NCBI RefSeq assembly: GCF_036320965.1
Contig: NC_092238.1
Coordinates: forward strand, 24,788,903-24,852,902
Length of the DNA stretch: 64,000 bases
Reading direction: 5' to 3'
From: Panulirus ornatus
Lineage: Eukaryota > Arthropoda > Malacostraca > Decapoda > Palinuridae
The position numbers were made by a program, and so were the translations under genes. The stretch's first letter is position 1; each line of letters starts with the position of its first letter. Positions 11,681 through 25,700 of this stretch are shown one piece after another. The notes beneath the pieces were generated by a model. The model worked only from the letters and a program-made list of their open reading frames with translations, was not told where the DNA came from and made no database searches.

Positions 11681-14600
11681 GTATATATGTATATATATTC
11701 CTTGCACTACCTCGCTAACGTGGGAGACAGCAACAAAGCTAAATAAATAAATGAATATAGTATATATATAAATATTCATACATATTCACCGTTTCCCACA
11801 TAAGCGAGGTAGCATTAAGAACAGAGGCCTGAGCCTTAGAGGGGATATCCCTCTTGGTCCCCTTCTTTGTTCCTTCTTTTGGAAAAATTAAAATGGGAGG
11901 GGAAGATTTCCAGCCCCCTGCTCCCTCCCCTTTTAGTCACCTTCTACGACACACAGGGAATATGTGGGGAGTATTCTTTCTCCCTATCCCCAGGGATAGG
12001 AGCATTAGGTAGAAGTAGTAGGTAGGAGCATTAGATGGAAGTATTCAGGAAGAACATTAGTTAGGAGCCTCTGCAAATACTGTGCTAGAGTTGCCTTCTG
12101 CCAGTGCTTATTAAGGGTGAGGCACTAAAGGCTAAGAAGCAGTTCTAGAGTTCTTCAGTCATGAAGTCTGTTACCGTGGTTGCCCCTTTGAGGGAGTTCT
12201 AGTTGGAACAGGCATCAGAGATGTAGATGGACAGAGTCCATGAACAAATTTCTTCCATATTTCATGGCTGTTACACAGTTCTTGCATTTCCTCCTTACTG
12301 ATTTTATTATCCTCTGCCAGACATTTAATGGTTTTACAACCAATAGAGAGTAATGGATGATTTATCATGGAGTAAGCACATGAAGAGTGCACTGACCTTG
12401 AAAGTTGGAAGAAGTTTTACCTGGGGATTTTTGATAGATGGATCTCATGGCTTGTCAGGTAATATATATGATGGCACTATAAATGTGTAAGGAGATACAG
12501 TTCTTGCTGTGGCTTGCAATATTGATAACATTATAGCCCTTGCAACATGTGATCCAGTGCAGTGTGTCCTTTTCATTTAGATATGTATTTCTCAGTCCCT
12601 TTAAACGTGACTTACAGAAATGTATCGGAAACAATTTCATGTTAGATGTTGTGTCCATTAACACTCAATTTTCAGAGCATGGTTGTTATACATTAAACAG
12701 TACACTGTAGATGTGGATAGTATATATTACGTATCACAAATATTAGATACTGAGCATCATGTATTAGTCACAGTTACTGTAAGTCTCATGTTATATACAA
12801 GTTTGCAACACCACAGGATGGGATGAATATTGCACATCACAAACTAGATGATGCATGTTGAACTAACAAACTGATGATGTGTTTTATATCACACACAAAG
12901 GATAATGGATCTCTAGCATTTCAGATGATATTTTTCATGCTGTATGTCATGCAGGGTACATATCACAGGTCATCACTGGAGGTGCCAGGCACAAGTAGTC
13001 GTCCATGGATTGGCAGTATCCCCAAGACCAGTATGTCAGAGAGCCTGCAGGAAGAGGAGGAGGAGGAGGAGGTATGTGTTTCTTATTTAGATTCTTTGTT
13101 ACTAATCATCCATATAATTGTATGTTTATCTATCTATTTTTCCTCTATGTCCATATTTCTGTGACAATATTTCTTTCTTAATGGTCCCCCAAAAGTCTGT
13201 GGGGCTTGGAGTGTAGATGGTAGGCCTTGGTTTTAAGTACATTATTCAGGACTGGAGAGAGGGGATATATGCATTTGAGACCCTTTTTTTTTTTTTTTTA
13301 GCTCTTTGATGCTACCATCTTAATGGAGAAACTTTAGTTTAAAAAAGACAATAGATAAATGTTTTTCAGATATTTTATATTATATGAATTTATGTACTTA
13401 GTATACAAAAAAGATATATATTGAATCAGAAAACTACTTTGAAAAGATCAGTATCTGTAATCTGCAAGAATCCATAATTTGAAAAATGCTTAGTTTGAAA
13501 ACTTTGGACTGGGTGTCATTTACCTTTACTCCTCTTACAAAAGCAATTCTGATGGTAACCCAAGAAGGTTCATTTACATAATGCCATTCTCCTATAAAAT
13601 TTACTAGTAGTATGGGGTTTATACAGTTAACTGGTACATTTTGATTAGTAGTGTATAATCAGTTCCTTAGATTATAGAGCACAGCAATTTGATTAGTTGG
13701 CTGAAAGGGTATGATCTCATGGTTTCAACATAACTTAAAGATTTTCCATATCTTTAGAAGCAGGAAAGCATCCAAATCTGTAGAACTTGTGGTTAAACTC
13801 TACAGGACCTTTTGTGAATGCTAATTGTTTGCAGTATTTAGGCTGCCTCTAACATGAAGGAGACAAAGAGGTCCTATATGTGAAGATATTCATATGATGA
13901 TGACAAGTGCTTTGAGTAGTATGTTGAAAGATAATGCTTACACAATAGACTGAGAACAGTCTGTTGTGTGAGTATTATATTTGAATTCATTGTACACTGA
14001 ATTCCTTCAAAAATTGTCATGTACTGCCTTTGCAACTATTTCTTTATTACTAAAAACCATTATTAGATTAAATGAAAATGAATTACAAGGATGCTATTTC
14101 ACATGATAGAAGTTTAGAGGATAATTGGGTAATTGCACTGATTATAAAATTTTCATGAGAATTCCACAGCGATTGAAATTAGGTTGTTTTAATGATAGTA
14201 CTTCTTTAAACAGATACAACTCTATTGTCAAGTCAATTGGGAGGTGAGTTTGAATGGAGAAAAACTGGAGGAAGTGAAGTGTTTTAGATATCTGGGAGTG
14301 GATCTGTCAGCGGATGGAACCATGGAAGCGGAAGTGGATCATAGGGTGGGGGAGGGGGCGAAAATTTTGGGAGCCTTGAAAAATGTGTGGAAGTCGAGAA
14401 CATTATCTCGGAAAGCAAAAATGGGTATGTTTGAAGGAATAGTGGTTCCAACAATGTTGTATGGTTGCGAGGCGTGGGCTATGGATAGAGTTGTGCGCAG
14501 GAGGATGGATGTGCTGGAAATGAGATGTTTGAGGACAATGTGTGGTGTGAGGTGGTTTGATCGAGTAAGTAACGTAAGGGTAAGAGAGATGTGTGGAAAT

Positions 14601-15033
14601 AAAAAGAGCGTGGTTGAGAGAGCAGAAGAGGGTGTTTTGAAATGGTTTGGGCACATGGAGAGAATGAGTGAGGAAAGATTGACCAAGAGGATATATGTGT
14701 CGGAGGTGGAGGGAACGAGGAGAAGAGGGAGACCAAATTGGAGGTGGAAAGATGGAGTGAAAAAGATTTTGTGTGATCGGGGCCTGAACATGCAGGAGGG
14801 TGAAAGGAGGGCAAGGAATAGAGTGAATTGGAGCGATGTGGTATACAGGGGTTGACGTGCTGTCAGTGGACTGAATCAAGGCATATGAAGCGTCTGGGGT
14901 AAACCATGGAAAGCTGTGTAGGTATGTATATTTGCGTGTGTGGACGTGTGTATGTACGTGTGTATGGGGGGGGGGCCATTTCTTTCGTCTGTTTCCTTGC
15001 GCTACCTCGCAAACGCGGGAGACAGCGACAAAG

Positions 15034-15072
<39 letters not shown>

Positions 15073-15305
15073 ATTGATAATTTGGATAATGAAGAGGCAC
15101 ATAATATGATTAGTTTTCCCTTTCTTATTGGACTGTCATGTTTTATACAGTGCTTTTATTTCCATTCTTTTCTTTATTACTGGATGTATGACATTGTATA
15201 AGGAAATGCATCAAACCTTACTGCAAGGGTCGTCAGCATCATGGATGCCACATATCACATAGTTCTCTGTGAATGCCTATTATTTTTTTCTTAGTATAGC
15301 ATTCA

Positions 15306-15345
<40 letters not shown>

Positions 15346-18300
15346 CCAAAGGAAGGAACAGAGAAGGGGGCCGGGTGAGGATGTTTCCTCAGAGGCCCAG
15401 TCCTCTGTTCTTAACGCTACCTCGCTGATGCGGGAAATGGCGAATAATATGAAAGAAAGAAAAAGCATTCAGTATGTAAGAGGGTAAGATGACATTGTAG
15501 CAGATGCATTGAGCCTCTCTAAACACTGTGCTAGGCTGCCTATTAAAGGTGAGGCACTAAATCTAAGAAGCAGCACTAGAGTTCACTAGTTATGGAGACT
15601 CTATTACCATAGCCACCCCCCTTGATAGAGTTCCAGAATGGAATAAGCATCAGAGAAATAGATAGATAGGTAGACTTTTAAAGGATTATCATTCTATCTC
15701 TGTCTGTTTATATCTCTGATGCCTGTTCCCATCTGGAACTCCCTGAAGGGGGTGGCCATGGCAATAGTCTTCATAAATAGTGAACTCCAAGGCTGCTTCT
15801 TAATCTTTAGTGCCTCACCCATAACAGGCCACTGGCATAGGACAAATCTATCTACCTGAAGCTCCTGCTTAATGTTCCTACCTACTACCACTGCTTAATG
15901 TTTTTTCCTAACACTCCTGCCTAAAAGTTCCTACCTACTACTTGTGTCTATTGCTCATACCATTTTGCCAAAATGCAGGGCTAGCACCTAGTGCTTACCA
16001 CGGAAAACTAGAGTCATGAAGAATGAGCTGTGTGAGTTAAGTATTGTCACTTGCTATGTATAATAAGGAAAGATTTTATGTTTGTGAACAGAATGCCAGT
16101 AGTACATGTATGGGTGAGGCAGAAAGACAGCTACCTGGGTCATAGCAGTGCAATTCCTCTGACCCATTCACGTATAAATATATTCTCCTGGAAAAGTGCT
16201 TTCTTGGCATGGCAGGAGGGTGACTAACTGTTAGAAATTATTACACACTGCTATCTCAGCCAGCACTCAGGCTTGACATGCAGCCTTGAAGCACGAAACT
16301 CTCTGCATAAATAATCATCTAAGAGGCATTGCTCGGCTTCCATTTGGAGACATTAAGGGGTTAAAGATTTTTCTTCATAAGACAGAAATTGAATAATGAA
16401 AAATATTGAAGAAAGTTGTGTGTTATGAATCTCTGAAGTTTGTTATTTTTATAGTTAACTTATGATATTTTGAACATACTCATTGATTAATAAGTGGAAA
16501 TTTCCACTGGGTTGTACCTCTCGTCTGCCTCTTTTACATCAGCTGCACTTTCTTATGCATCACATTTTTGCTGGTCAAAGCCTTTCATTGTTGTCTCCAT
16601 ATTAACATATTTGTGTTCCTTGAAGTAAAAAAAATATATGTATTGAGGTTCCTTAAACGACTTTTATTATCATTACTCAGTTCCTGGTTGTGGAGACCTC
16701 AGAGGTGGAGGGCTGTAATGAACACCTGCTAGGAAGTCCTGTTTCCTCCACCCACAGCCACCACTCCATATCACTCCTACGTGGCTCTAGGCCCACCACG
16801 CCCCAATCCATCTTTTCAACTCACTCTTCACTCCACTCTAGCCCTTCCACTCCCCATCTTCCTTTCTCCCTGAGCACTCTGCATCAGGGAGATGGACGCT
16901 TGGACACACATGTAAACAGGTAAGTCTTAGTTCATGACAGTAGAAGGTAACCTCAAATTATAAATTGTTTATAATGAAACTGAAAAGTATAGTAATGAAT
17001 CCTTCTGTTTATTTTATCATATATGGTGGATGGCTTTTTGCAAAACCTTCCCTTTCATCATGACAAATAATGTGAAGAACTACAGCTACAAACAATTTAA
17101 GGAACACCTCACAACATACCACCAAGTCACCTGTTGACATAAACTTAGTGATGCTGAGTTTATCAGATATGCTAAGTTTCTCTGAAAGAAGAAAGAATTA
17201 CAGTTGTTCACAATAGTTACTCTTTTACCATATGATGATAAAAGATTATATAATATTGTATGACACCTGTGGGATATTAAGGGTTTCTTAGAAATTGATA
17301 TGTTCAGAAATTTTATGTTTTGTTTTTGTGCCCCCCACAGGCCCACTTCACCATGTGAGGATAGTTTGTTACAACCAGAGCTTGAGCAATCCCCATCGGC
17401 AGGTCATAGTAATGCCGGAGTTAGGTCAGGACTGTCAAAGTATACATCAGCATCAAGTTTGCAGTGCTCACCTGGGACTTTGGCTCAGCAGTCCTGTAAT
17501 TCTGCTTTAGATCAGCAGTACCCTCTGTCTTCTGCATATGGAAACATTGCTTCCTTTCCTGTCACACAACCTGTAGAGGCACAGGAACTGCACACACATG
17601 GTTTGCCTGCTACTGACCAGCAGCAGAGCTGTTTTCCCAAGCATGACCACCAACAAAGATCATGCAAAAAGCTAGAAGAAAATAATGGACAAATCTTGGG
17701 TAAGGATAAAAATAAAAACAACCATAAACACAAAGATCAAATTTCAGAGACCAAGATCTCAAATGCTGTTATTAGATCTCTTAGTGACTCATGTTCCCAG
17801 AGAAATAAGAAAGCTACAATTTCAGACAGAGTAAACTCATCATTTAACATTATTAACACTATAGAAAATGGAATTATTGTAAGGGAAAAGTCTGGTAAGG
17901 CAATTTCTGAAACACAGGAATACAGGGAAAATGATGGTTCTAGAACACAGTCCAGCAGAGGAAGCAAAAGTTTCAAATACTCAGCAAGTTTGAAGAGTAA
18001 CAAGAATGGCAGGAAAAACGATTGTAAGAGTAGCAGGTGTACTCGTGGTAATAGCAGTGCCAGCACTTGTAAGGAATTCTCTCATGAGGGACAGTCTATC
18101 AATAAAGATCTCGTACACAGCTCTAAGACTAGTGCTAATCATGCGGGTAAAGACTCAACCATTGAGATGCTAACGAATGATTGCTCATATATGAAGAATA
18201 TCATGGTAAGTGATCTGCAAACCCCCAACGAAATCAGCAAAACTCGTATGTCAGGGTCTGGCAAGAGTGGTCAGCATGAAGATTCTTTGAAACAGCAAGA

Positions 18301-19103
18301 GGCATTGCTTCAAACCAATAGCAGCAGTGTAAGTTCAGCCAACATCCAAGATGGTTCTCAGCCCCATGCATCTCCCTTCAGTGTCTTTCCACTGTCCATC
18401 AAGCACAGCACCAATTGTCACAGCAGCAGCAGTCACAGCAGCAGCAGTCATAGCAGCAGCAGCTACAGTCTCAGCAACAATAACCTCAGCACCAATATCA
18501 ACAGTAGTAAAGACTTCCTGATCAAGGTATCTCTTATTTAACTTTACTGAATTAGTTTTACAAGTACTGTATGTGGTCAGTCATCATTATAAATGGGAAA
18601 ATTAATATAGATCTATTTCCTCTCATCATTAATTATCTGTCATCCTACTATTGTTGTGCCATTCCCATATTAATAGGATGGATCAGGTACATAGAGTCTG
18701 AGCAGCATTACTTGCACACTTCCTTGACATATCCCTCATGTTTTAAAGTGACACTTGCAAATCTAACATTTCCACTAATACCTACTCCTCATACAGAGTA
18801 TGTACTTCCATTACATCTGATCCTCAGTTATTCCTTTGGCACCTCCTCTGAAACAACCGTAATCTCGTCTGTTCTCTCACTATGTCTGTTTGTTTCTTCC
18901 AAAGTCTGACTGTCATGTGAAACGTCTTTGGTAAACCATGGAAAGGTCTGTGGGGCCTGAATGTGGATAGGGAGCTGTCATTTCAGTGCATTACGCATGA
19001 CAGCTAGAGACTGAATGTGAGCAAATCTATATATTATATACTTGATCATTTTCCCCCTTGGCAAGGTAGGGCCAGGAAACAGACAATGAGCAACTCATCC
19101 ACT

Positions 19104-19142
<39 letters not shown>

Positions 19143-21252
19143 TTTTTTTTTTTTTTTTTTTTTTTTGCCGCTGTCTCCCGCGTTTGCGAGGTAGCGCAAG
19201 GAAACAGATGAAAGAAATGGCCCAACCCACCCCCATACACATGTATATACATACATCCACACACGCAAATATACATACCTACACAGCTTTCCATGGTTTA
19301 CCCCAGACGCTTCACATGCCCTGATTCAATCCACTGACAGCACGTCAACCCCGGTATACCACATCGCTCCAATTCACTCTATTCCTTGCCCTCCTTTCAC
19401 CCTCCTGCATGTTCAGGCCCCGATCACACAAAATCTTTTTCACTCCATCTTTCCACCTCCAATTTGGTCTCCCTCTTCTCCTCGTTCCCTCCACCTCCGA
19501 CACATATATCCTCTTGGTCAATCTTTCCTCACTCATTCTCTCCATGTGCCCAAACCATTTCAAAACACCCTCTTCTGCTCTCTCAACCACGCTCTTTTTA
19601 TTTCCACACATCTCTCTTACCCTTACGTTACTTACTCGATCAAACCACCTCACACCACACATTGTCCTCAAACATCTCATTTCCAGCACATCCATCCTCC
19701 TGCGCACAACTCTATCCATAGCCCACGCCTCGCAACCATACAACATTGTTGGAACCACTATTCCTTCAAACATACCCATTTTTGCTTTCTGAGATAATGT
19801 TCTCGACTTCCACACATTCTTCAAGGCTCCCAGAATTTTCGCCCCCTCCCCCACCCTATGATCCACTTCCGCTTCCATGGTTCCATCCGCTGCCAGATCC
19901 ACTCCCAGATATCTAAAACACTTTTTTTTTTTTTTTCAAAATGATAGAGATGGAAAGCAAAATGGTGTTTTTCATAAATGTACTGGAAAAGTTGAGGTCC
20001 TGATAAATTTTTGGTCTGTCAAGGCTTTATTATGGCGGATGATGAACTACCTACCCTCATGTATCCAAGATATGGTTGTACTTTGTGTAATGAAGAAAAT
20101 TGAGAAACATCATAAGCCAATATTCGTGTTTCATGATAAAAGAAGTGGACCAGGCAGTATGATACAGTGGTTAAATTGATGAAAACTACTATTGACGTTT
20201 GTGTAAATAGATTATACATTTCCCCATTTCCATAGCCAGAGGTTGAACCATTATGTGACATTCATTTTTTCATTTCATTTCAAGCTAAAAGTTTCAGTTT
20301 TCTAAATTATTTCTTACATTTTTTTTTTTTTTTTTTTTTTTTTCCGCTGTCTCCCGCGTTTGCGAGGTAGCGCAAGGAAACAGATGAAAGAAATAGCCCA
20401 ACCCACTCCCATACACAATGTACACACACACACGCTCACACACGCAAATATGCATACCTATACATCTCAATGTACACATATATATACACACAGACACATA
20501 CATATATACCCATGCACACAATTCACACTCTCTGCCTTTATTCATTCCCATCGCCACCTCGCCACACATGGAATACCATCCCACTCCCCCCTCATGTGTG
20601 CGAGGTAGCACTAGGAAAAGACAACAAAGGCCCCTTTCGTTCACACTCAGTCTCCAGCTGTCACGCAGTAATGCCCGAAACCACAGCTCCCTTTCCACAT
20701 CCAGGCCCCACACAACTTTCCATGGTTTACCCCAGACGCTTCACATGCCCTGATTCAATCCACTGACAGCACGTCAACCCCAGTATACCACATCGATCCA
20801 ATTCACTCTATTCCTTGCCCGCCTTTCACCCTCCTGCATGTTCAGGCCCCGATCACACAAAATCTTTTTCACTCCATCTTTCCACCTCCAATTTGGTCTC
20901 CCACTTCTCCTCGTTCCCTCCACCTCCGACACATATATCCTCTTGGTCAATCTTTCCTCACTCATTCTCTTCATGTGCCCAAACCATTTCAAAACACCCT
21001 CTTCTGCTCTCTAAACCACGCTCTTTTTATTTCCACACATCTCTCTTACCCTTATATTACTTACTCGATCAAACCACCTCACACCACACATTGTCCTCAA
21101 ACATCTCATTTCCAGCACATCCACCCTCCTGCGCACAACTCTATCCATAGCCCACGCCTCGCAACCATACAACATTGTTGGAACCACTATTCCTTCAAAC
21201 ATACCCATTTTTCATATGTATATATATGTATATGTGTGTATATGTGCATATG

Positions 21253-21317
<65 letters not shown>

Positions 21318-21540
21318 TTTTATACTAATCGCCATTTCCCGCATTAGCGAGGTAGCGTTAAGAACAGAGGATGAGGACTGGGCCTTTGAGGGAATATCCT
21401 CACCTGGCCCCTTTCTCTGTTTCTTTTGGAAAAAAAAAAAAAAAATGAGGGGAGGATTTCCAGCCTCCCGCTCCCTTCCCTTTTAGTCGCCTTCTACGAC
21501 ATGCAGGGAATACATGGGAAGTATTCTTTCTCCCCTATCC

Positions 21541-21599
<59 letters not shown>

Positions 21600-22465
21600 A
21601 GAGTAAATGTGAATAAGAGCAAGGTTATTAGGTACAGTAGGGTTGAGGGTCAAGTCAATTGGGAGGTGAGTTTGAATGGAGAAAAACTGGAGGAAGTGAA
21701 GTGTTTTAGATATCTGGGAGTGGATCTGGCAGCGGATGGAACCATGGAAGCGGAAGTGGATCATAGGGTGGGGGAGGGGGCGAAAATTCTGGGGGCCTTG
21801 AAGAATGTGTGGAAGTCAAGAACATTATCTCGGAAAGCAAAAATGGGTATGTTTGAAGGAATAGTGGTTCCAACAATGTTGTATGGTTGCGAGGTGTGGG
21901 CTATGGATAGAGTTGTGCGCAGGAGGATGGATGTGCTGGAAATGAGATGTTTGAGGACAATGTGTGGTGTGAGGTGGTTTGATCGAGTGAGTAACGTAAG
22001 GGTAAGAGAGATGTGTGGAAATAAAAAGAGCGTGGTTGAGAGAGCAGAAGAGGGTGTTTTGAAGTGGTTTGGGCACATGGAGAGGATGAGTGAGGAAAGA
22101 TTGACCAAGAGGATATATGTGTCGGAGGTGGAGGGAGCAAGGAGAAGAGGGAGACCAAATTGGAGGTGGAAAGATGGAGTGAAAAAGATTTTGTGTGATC
22201 GGGGCCTGAACATGCAGGAGGGTGAAAGGAGGGCAAGGAATAGAGTGAATTGGAGCGATGTGGTATACCGGGGTTGACGTGCTGTCAGTGGATTGAATCA
22301 GGGCATGTGAAGCGTCTGGGGTAAACCATGGAAAGCTGTGTAGGTATGTATATTTGCGTGTGTGGACGTATGTATATACATGTGTATAGGGGGGGGGGGT
22401 TGGGCCATTTCTTTCGTCTGTTTCCTTGCGCTACCTCGCAAACGCGGGAGACAGCGACAAAGTAT

Positions 22466-22497
<32 letters not shown>

Positions 22498-22728
22498 TAT
22501 ATGGGATAGGGGAAAAAAGAATACTTCCCACGTATTCCCTGCGTGTCGTAGAAGGCGACTAAAAGGGAAGGGAGCGGGGGGCTGGAAATCCTCCCCTCTC
22601 GTTTTTTTTTTAAATTTTCCAAAAGAAGGAACAGAGAAGGGGTCCATATGAGGATATTCCCTCAAAGGCCCAGTCCTCTGTTCTTAACGCTACCTCGCTA
22701 ATGCGGGAAATGGCGAATAGTATGAAAA

Positions 22729-22790
<62 letters not shown>

Positions 22791-25700
22791 TTGTATTTTA
22801 ACTTTCTAAAAAATGGGAAACAAGGAGTCAAGCGGGGAGTGCTCATCCTCCTCGTAGACTCAGATTGGGGTGTCTAAATGTGTGTGGATGTAACCAAGAT
22901 GTGAAAAAAGGAGAGATAGGTAGTATGTTTGAGGAAAGGAACCTGGATGTGTTGGCTCTGAGTGAAATAAAGCTCAAGGGTAAAGGGGAAGAGTGGTTTG
23001 GGAATGTCTTGGGAGTAAAGTCAGGGGTTAGTGAGAGGACAAGAGCAAGGGAAGGAGTAGCAGTACTCCTGAAACAGGAGTTGTGGGAGTATGTGATAGA
23101 ATGTAAGAAAGTAAATTCTCGATTAATATGGGTAAAACTGAAAGTTGATGGAGAGATATGGGTGATTATTGGTGCATATGCACCTGGACATGAGAAGAAA
23201 GATCATGAGAGGCAAGTGTTTTGGGAGCAGCTGAATGAGTGTGTTAGTGGTTTTGATGCACAAGACCGGGTTATAGTGATGGGTGACTTGAATGCAAAGG
23301 TGAGTAATGTGGCAGTTGAGGGAATGATTGGTATACATGGAGTGTTCAGTGTTGTAAATGGAAATGGTGAAGAGCTTGTAGATTTATGTGCTGAAAAAGG
23401 ACTGGTGATTGGGAATACCTGGTTTAAAAAGCGAGATATACATAAGTATACGTATGTAAGTAGGAGAGATGGCCAGAGAGCGTTATTGGATTACGTGTTA
23501 ATTGACAGGCGCACAAAAGAGAGACTTTTGGATGTTAATGTGCTGAGAGGTGCAACTGGAGGGATGTCTGATCATTATCTTGTGGAGGCTAAGGTGAAGA
23601 TTTGTATGGGTTTTTAGAAAAGAAGAGTAAATGTTGGGGTGAGGAGGGTGGTGAGAGTAAGTGAGCTTGGGAAGGAGACTTGTGTGAGGAAGTACCAGGA
23701 AAGACTGAGTACAGAATGGAAAAAGGTGAGAACAATGGAAGTAAGGGGAGTGGGGGAGGAATGGGATGTATTTAGGGAATCAGTGATGTAGTGCGCAAAA
23801 GATGCTTGTGGCATGAGAAGCGTGGGAGGTGGGTTGATTAGAAAGGGTAGTGAGTGGTGGGATGAAGAAGTTAGATTATTAGTAAAAGAGAAAAGAGAGG
23901 CATTTGGACGATTTTTGCAGGGAAAAAATGCAATTGAGTGGGAGATGTATAAAAGAAAGAGACAGGAGGTCAAGAAAGAGGTGCAAGAGGTGAAAAAGAG
24001 GGCAAATGAGAGTTGGGGTGAGAGAGTATCATTAAATTTCAGGGAGAATAAAAAGATGTTCTGGAAGGAGGTAAATAAAGTGCGTAAGACAAGGGAGCAA
24101 ATGGGAACTTCAGTGAAGGGCGCTAATGGGGAGGTGATAACAAGTAGTGGTGATGTGAGAAGGAGATGGAGTGAGTATTTTGAAGGTTTGTTGAATGTGT
24201 TTGATGATAGAGTGGCAGATATAGGGTGTTTTGGTCGAGGTGGTGTGCAAAGTGAGAGGGTTAGGGAAAATGAAAGCCGGCAAGGCAGCAGGTTTGGATG
24301 GTATTGCAGTGGAATTTATTAAAAAAGGGGGTGACTGTATTGTTGACTGGTTGGTAAGGTTATTTAATGTATGTATGACTCATGGTGAGGTGCCTGAGGA
24401 TTGGCGGAATGCGTGCATAGTGCCATTGTACAAAGGCAAAGGGGATAAGAGTGAGTGCTCAAATTACAGAGGTATAAATTTGTTGAGTATTCCTGGTAAA
24501 TTATATGGGAGGGTATTGATTGAGAGGGTGAAGGCATGTACAGAGCATCAGATTGGGGAAGAGCAGTGTGGTTTCAGAAGTGGTAGAGGATGTGTGGATC
24601 AGGTGTTTGCTTTGAAGAATGTATGCGAGAAATATTTAGAAAAGCAAATGGATTTGTATGTAGCATTTATGGATCTGGAGAAGGCATATGATAGAGTCGA
24701 TAGAGATGCTCTGTGGAAGGTATTAAGAATATATGGTGTGGGAGGCAAGTTGTTAGAAGTAGTGAAAAGTTTTTATCGAGGAGGTAAGGCATGTGTACGT
24801 GTAGGAAGAGAGGAAAGTGATTAGTTCTCAGTGAATGTAGGTTTGCAGGAGAGGTGTATGATGTCTCCATGGTTGTTTAATTTGTTTATGGATGGGGTTG
24901 TTAGGGAGGTGAATGCAAGAGTTTTGGAAAGAGGGGCAAGTATGAAGTCTGTTGTGGATGAGAGAGCTTGGGAAGTGAGTCAGTTGTTGTTCGCTGATGA
25001 TACAGTGCTGGTGTCTGATTCATGTGAGAAACTGCAGAAGCTGGTGACTGAGTTTGGTAAAGTGTGTGAAAGAAGAAAGTTAAGAGTAAATGTGAATAAG
25101 AGCAAGGTTATTAGGTACAGTAGGGTTGAGGGTCAAGTCAGTTGGGAGGTAAGTTTGAATGGAGAAAAACTGGAGGAAGTAAAGTGTTTTAGATATCTGG
25201 GAGTGGATCTGGCAGCGGATGGAACCATGGAAGTGGAAGTGAATCATAGGGTGGGGGAAGGGGCGAAAATCCTGGGAGCCTTGAAGAATGTGTGGAAGTC
25301 GAGAACATTATCTCGGAAAGCAAAAATGGGTATGTTTGAAGGAATAGTGGTTCCAACAATGTTGTATGGTTGCGAGGCATGGGCTTTGGATAGAGTTGTG
25401 TGTAGGAGGGTGGATGTGCTGGGAATGAGATGTTTGAGGACAATGTGTTGTGTGAGGTGGTTTGATCGAGTAAGTAATGTAAGGGTAAGAGAGATGTGTG
25501 GAAATAAAAAGAGCGTGGTTGAGAGAGCAGAAGAGGGTGTTTTGAAATGGTTTGGTCACATGGAGAGAATGAGTGAGGAAAGATTGACCAAGAGGATATA
25601 TGTGTCGGAGGTGGAGGGAACAAGGAGAAGTGGAAGACCAAATTGGAGGTGGAAAGATGGAGTGAAAAAAGATTTTGAGTGGTCAGGGCCTGAACATGCA

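Noticed and set aside
12955..12968. Upstream acceptor for the CNG exon at 12969 (after catgcag)
   Set aside because: It would start in phase 0 and not fit the two-base overhang of the exon ending at 5728; the acceptor at 12968 fits exactly.
17512..18066. Minus-strand frames inside the large CNG exon
   Set aside because: Shadows of the low-complexity coding sequence; no motif and no splice support.
21541..21595. (TA)n tracts as cruciform-forming regulatory or origin sites
   Set aside because: They consistently sit at LINE or SINE ends and are explained as element tails or targets.
22285..22665. Frames rich in YIYIYI, KKKKKK, FFFFFF or THTHTH
   Set aside because: Translations of (TA)n, poly(A), poly(T) and (CA)n tracts joined to UTR sequence.
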